This document shows, one piece after another, positions 13,531 to 15,117 of a stretch of DNA of 15,117 nucleotides. The DNA is taken from positions 1 to 15,117 of the forward strand of contig CAUDZT010000055.1 in NCBI GenBank assembly GCA_958453935.1, given 5' to 3'. The notes under the pieces are model-generated. The model had not been told where the DNA came from. It ran no database searches and saw nothing but the letters and a program-made list of their open reading frames with translations. The translations under genes were made by a program, and so were the position numbers. Positions within the stretch are counted from its first letter, which is position 1. Each line of letters begins with the position of its first letter. This DNA comes from an uncultured Collinsella sp. GTDB lineage: Bacteria; Actinomycetota; Coriobacteriia; Coriobacteriales; Coriobacteriaceae.

Positions 13531-15117
13531 CTAGGTCAGTTTCACTATAGGTGCAAAGCCCTTCATAAGCTTTTTGGTCTGGCCGGTCTTTTCGAATTGA
13601 ACCTCGATCATGTCTCCGGCGACCGAGATCACGGTACCCGTGCCAAAGGTCTTGTGACTCACGGTATCGCCCGCGGCAAAGTCCTGCGACGCGCTGGTGC
13701 GATCGACCTTGCGCTCCACCGTCGGCGACACCTTGGACGACGGCTTTTTGGCTCGCGGCGCGCCCGAGCCAAAGGTCGAGGCAACGCGGCCGGCGTCAGG
13801 CGAAACCCCACGATGGCGCTCGGTCCCATAGCTGCTGCCGCCAAAGAAGTCGTCAAAGCTCGACCCGCCGCGCGAGCCGGAGCCGCCGGTCGAGCGCGTA
13901 TGCGAACCAAACACCTTGCCGCCATACATATCCGAGCCCATGCCCGAGCCAAAGGTGCCGTGACGGTCGCCGCGCTTTTCCCAGCCCGTGCCCTCAAAAC
14001 CGGCAGAACCGATGCCGCTAAACTCGATATCCTCAAACGGAATCTCGTTAAGGAAGCGCGAGCGCGGGTTGGCAGAGGTCGAGCCGTAGGTGCGACGCGT
14101 GGCCGCATAGGTCAGGAACAGGCGCTTGCGGGCACGCGTGATGGCGACGTAGGCCAGGCGACGCTCCTCCTCGAGCTTGCCCGGGTCATCGCTGCCGCCA
14201 AAGTCGTGCACGTGCGGGAAGATGCCCTCCTCCATGCCGGCCACGAACACCGCCGGGAACTCCAGGCCCTTGGCAGAGTGGATGGTCATCATGGTGATGG
14301 CATGCGTCTCGCCGGCCAGGGAATCCAAGTCGGAGCGCAGGGCCAGCCACTCCATGAGAGCAGGAAGCGCCTTACAGGTGAGCGGACCGTAGGTGCGCTC
14401 GATCTCGTCGGCATGCACGGCACCCGCCGGCATCTCCGCCGGCGCGGCATACGCGTTGCCCGCGATGGCGGCGGCCAGGGCATCCTGCGGCGAGAGCGCC
14501 GGGGCGGCTAGGCTATCGAGCGGATTGGAACCTGCGGCATCACGCGCGCCAACGAGCGCCTCAAACGAGGATACCGGGGCAGACGGTCCCGGCTCGGGCG
14601 CAGGTGCGCTCACCACGACGGGCTCGGGCTCGGCGCCGGCCGGCACATCGGCAACACCGGCCGCGCGCAGCTCTTCCAAGCTCTCGAGCGTACCCTCGAT
14701 ATCCTCGTGCGTCTCCTCAAATTCGGCGGCGACGCCCAGGAATTCCTGGATGTTCTCGGCGCGGCTCTCGGCCTCCATGGTGCCCTCGGCGCGAAAGGCC
14801 TGCAGCAGGCCCGTCTTGTCGACAATCATCTCGACAACGTCCTTGAGCTCACCGTCCATGCGGCGGCCCTCGCGCACCAGCGACACAAAGCTCGACAGGC
14901 CATTGCGGACCTTGGCGCTAAACATGCCCGTCTCGGCGCACGCGATCTCGCAGGCTTGGAAGAACGAGCAACGGTTGTCGCGCGCCAGCTGCTCAATCTT
15001 TTGGATCGAGGTGGAGCCGATGCCGCGACGCGGCGTGTTGATGACGCGCTTGACGCTCATCTCGTCGGCCGGGTTCACGATCATCTTGAGATAGGCCATG
15101 ACATCGCGGATCTCGGC
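13531..15117 (-). CDS. pcrA: ATP-dependent DNA helicase PcrA/UvrD, N-terminal part outside window
   Basis: A superfamily 1A 3'-5' helicase for repair and replication. 528 C-terminal residues are visible, with the reading frame continuing through AEIRDVMAYLKMIVNP at the window edge. Late motifs are intact: TIHSAKGLEFPAVFVAGMEE (visible residues 278-297) and the arginine-finger motif EEERRLAYVAITRARKRL (316-333). Between the 2B-domain segment AENIQEFLGVAAEFEE and the conserved motifs lies an Ala/Pro/Glu-rich insert of about 115 residues (visible 137-250, DNA 14370-14709), where relatives have a short linker. After the motor comes a Gly/Ser-rich linker, then a Tudor-like C-terminal domain (FAAGDTVSHKTFGTGTVISV to the end) of the kind that contacts RNA polymerase in Bacillus PcrA. 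It converges on manA. Confidence 0.95.
   Translation of the reverse strand, partial: AEIRDVMAYLKMIVNPADEMSVKRVINTPRRGIGSTSIQKIEQLARDNRCSFFQACEIACAETGMFSAKVRNGLSSFVSLVREGRRMDGELKDVVEMIVDKTGLLQAFRAEGTMEAESRAENIQEFLGVAAEFEETHEDIEGTLESLEELRAAGVADVPAGAEPEPVVVSAPAPEPGPSAPVSSFEALVGARDAAGSNPLDSLAAPALSPQDALAAAIAGNAYAAPAEMPAGAVHADEIERTYGPLTCKALPALMEWLALRSDLDSLAGETHAITMMTIHSAKGLEFPAVFVAGMEEGIFPHVHDFGGSDDPGKLEEERRLAYVAITRARKRLFLTYAATRRTYGSTSANPRSRFLNEIPFEDIEFSGIGSAGFEGTGWEKRGDRHGTFGSGMGSDMYGGKVFGSHTRSTGGSGSRGGSSFDDFFGGSSYGTERHRGVSPDAGRVASTFGSGAPRAKKPSSKVSPTVERKVDRTSASQDFAAGDTVSHKTFGTGTVISVAGDMIEVQFEKTGQTKKLMKGFAPIVKLT

Overview
The window looks like chromosomal DNA from a GC-rich, probably anaerobic bacterium. 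Gene content and protein flavour (HypA/HypB, family II pyrophosphatase, subgroup Ic aspartate aminotransferase, PcrA with a Gly/Ser-rich C-terminus) fit Actinomycetota of the class Coriobacteriia, most likely a Collinsella relative. That is a judgement from sequence style, not a database match. Thirteen protein genes are supported, two of them cut by the window edges (topA at the left, pcrA at the right). I see no tRNA, rRNA, CRISPR array, insertion sequence or prophage.

Region 1 (1-5180, minus strand) reads as one transcription unit in the order tatA, tatC, hypA, hypB, topA. tatA and tatC overlap by one base, tatC and hypA are 6 bases apart, and the next two gaps are about 55 bases each. It joins the twin-arginine exporter to the nickel-insertion proteins for [NiFe] hydrogenase, then a type IA topoisomerase with four zinc ribbons and a Lys/Ala/Thr-rich tail. 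Region 2 (5226-6970, minus strand) holds an aspartate aminotransferase followed by an orphan STAS (anti-anti-sigma) protein. Region 3 (7046-7300, plus strand) is an 84-residue hypothetical protein, followed by a repeat element and a strong bidirectional terminator shared with convergent nhaA.

Region 4 (7412-10020, minus strand) has nhaA and, upstream of it, ppaC with its own terminator. The roughly 210 bases before nhaA are unusually structured: three consecutive hairpins, a terminator-like hairpin with six T, then a hairpin touching the ribosome binding site. Region 5 (10129-13146) is a sugar-phosphate module: a ROK-family sugar kinase on the minus strand, divergent from a GntR/UTRA repressor and a class I mannose-6-phosphate isomerase on the plus strand. 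The 339-base divergent intergenic region carries a repeat element, a 12-base palindrome and an AT-rich promoter. Region 6 (13147-13530) is 384 bases without a convincing gene between convergent manA and pcrA. It contains two terminator-like hairpins and a short coding-looking remnant. Region 7 is the C-terminal two thirds or so of PcrA/UvrD helicase.

The most unusual non-coding signal is a family of three intergenic elements (7303-7357, 10077-10127, 11137-11177). Each is a hairpin whose arms differ completely between copies but whose loop keeps the core GGGGACAG or a close variant, followed by five bases. Two of them bracket the ROK kinase gene in opposite orientation. The second is the structured nhaA leader, a candidate cis-acting regulatory RNA.
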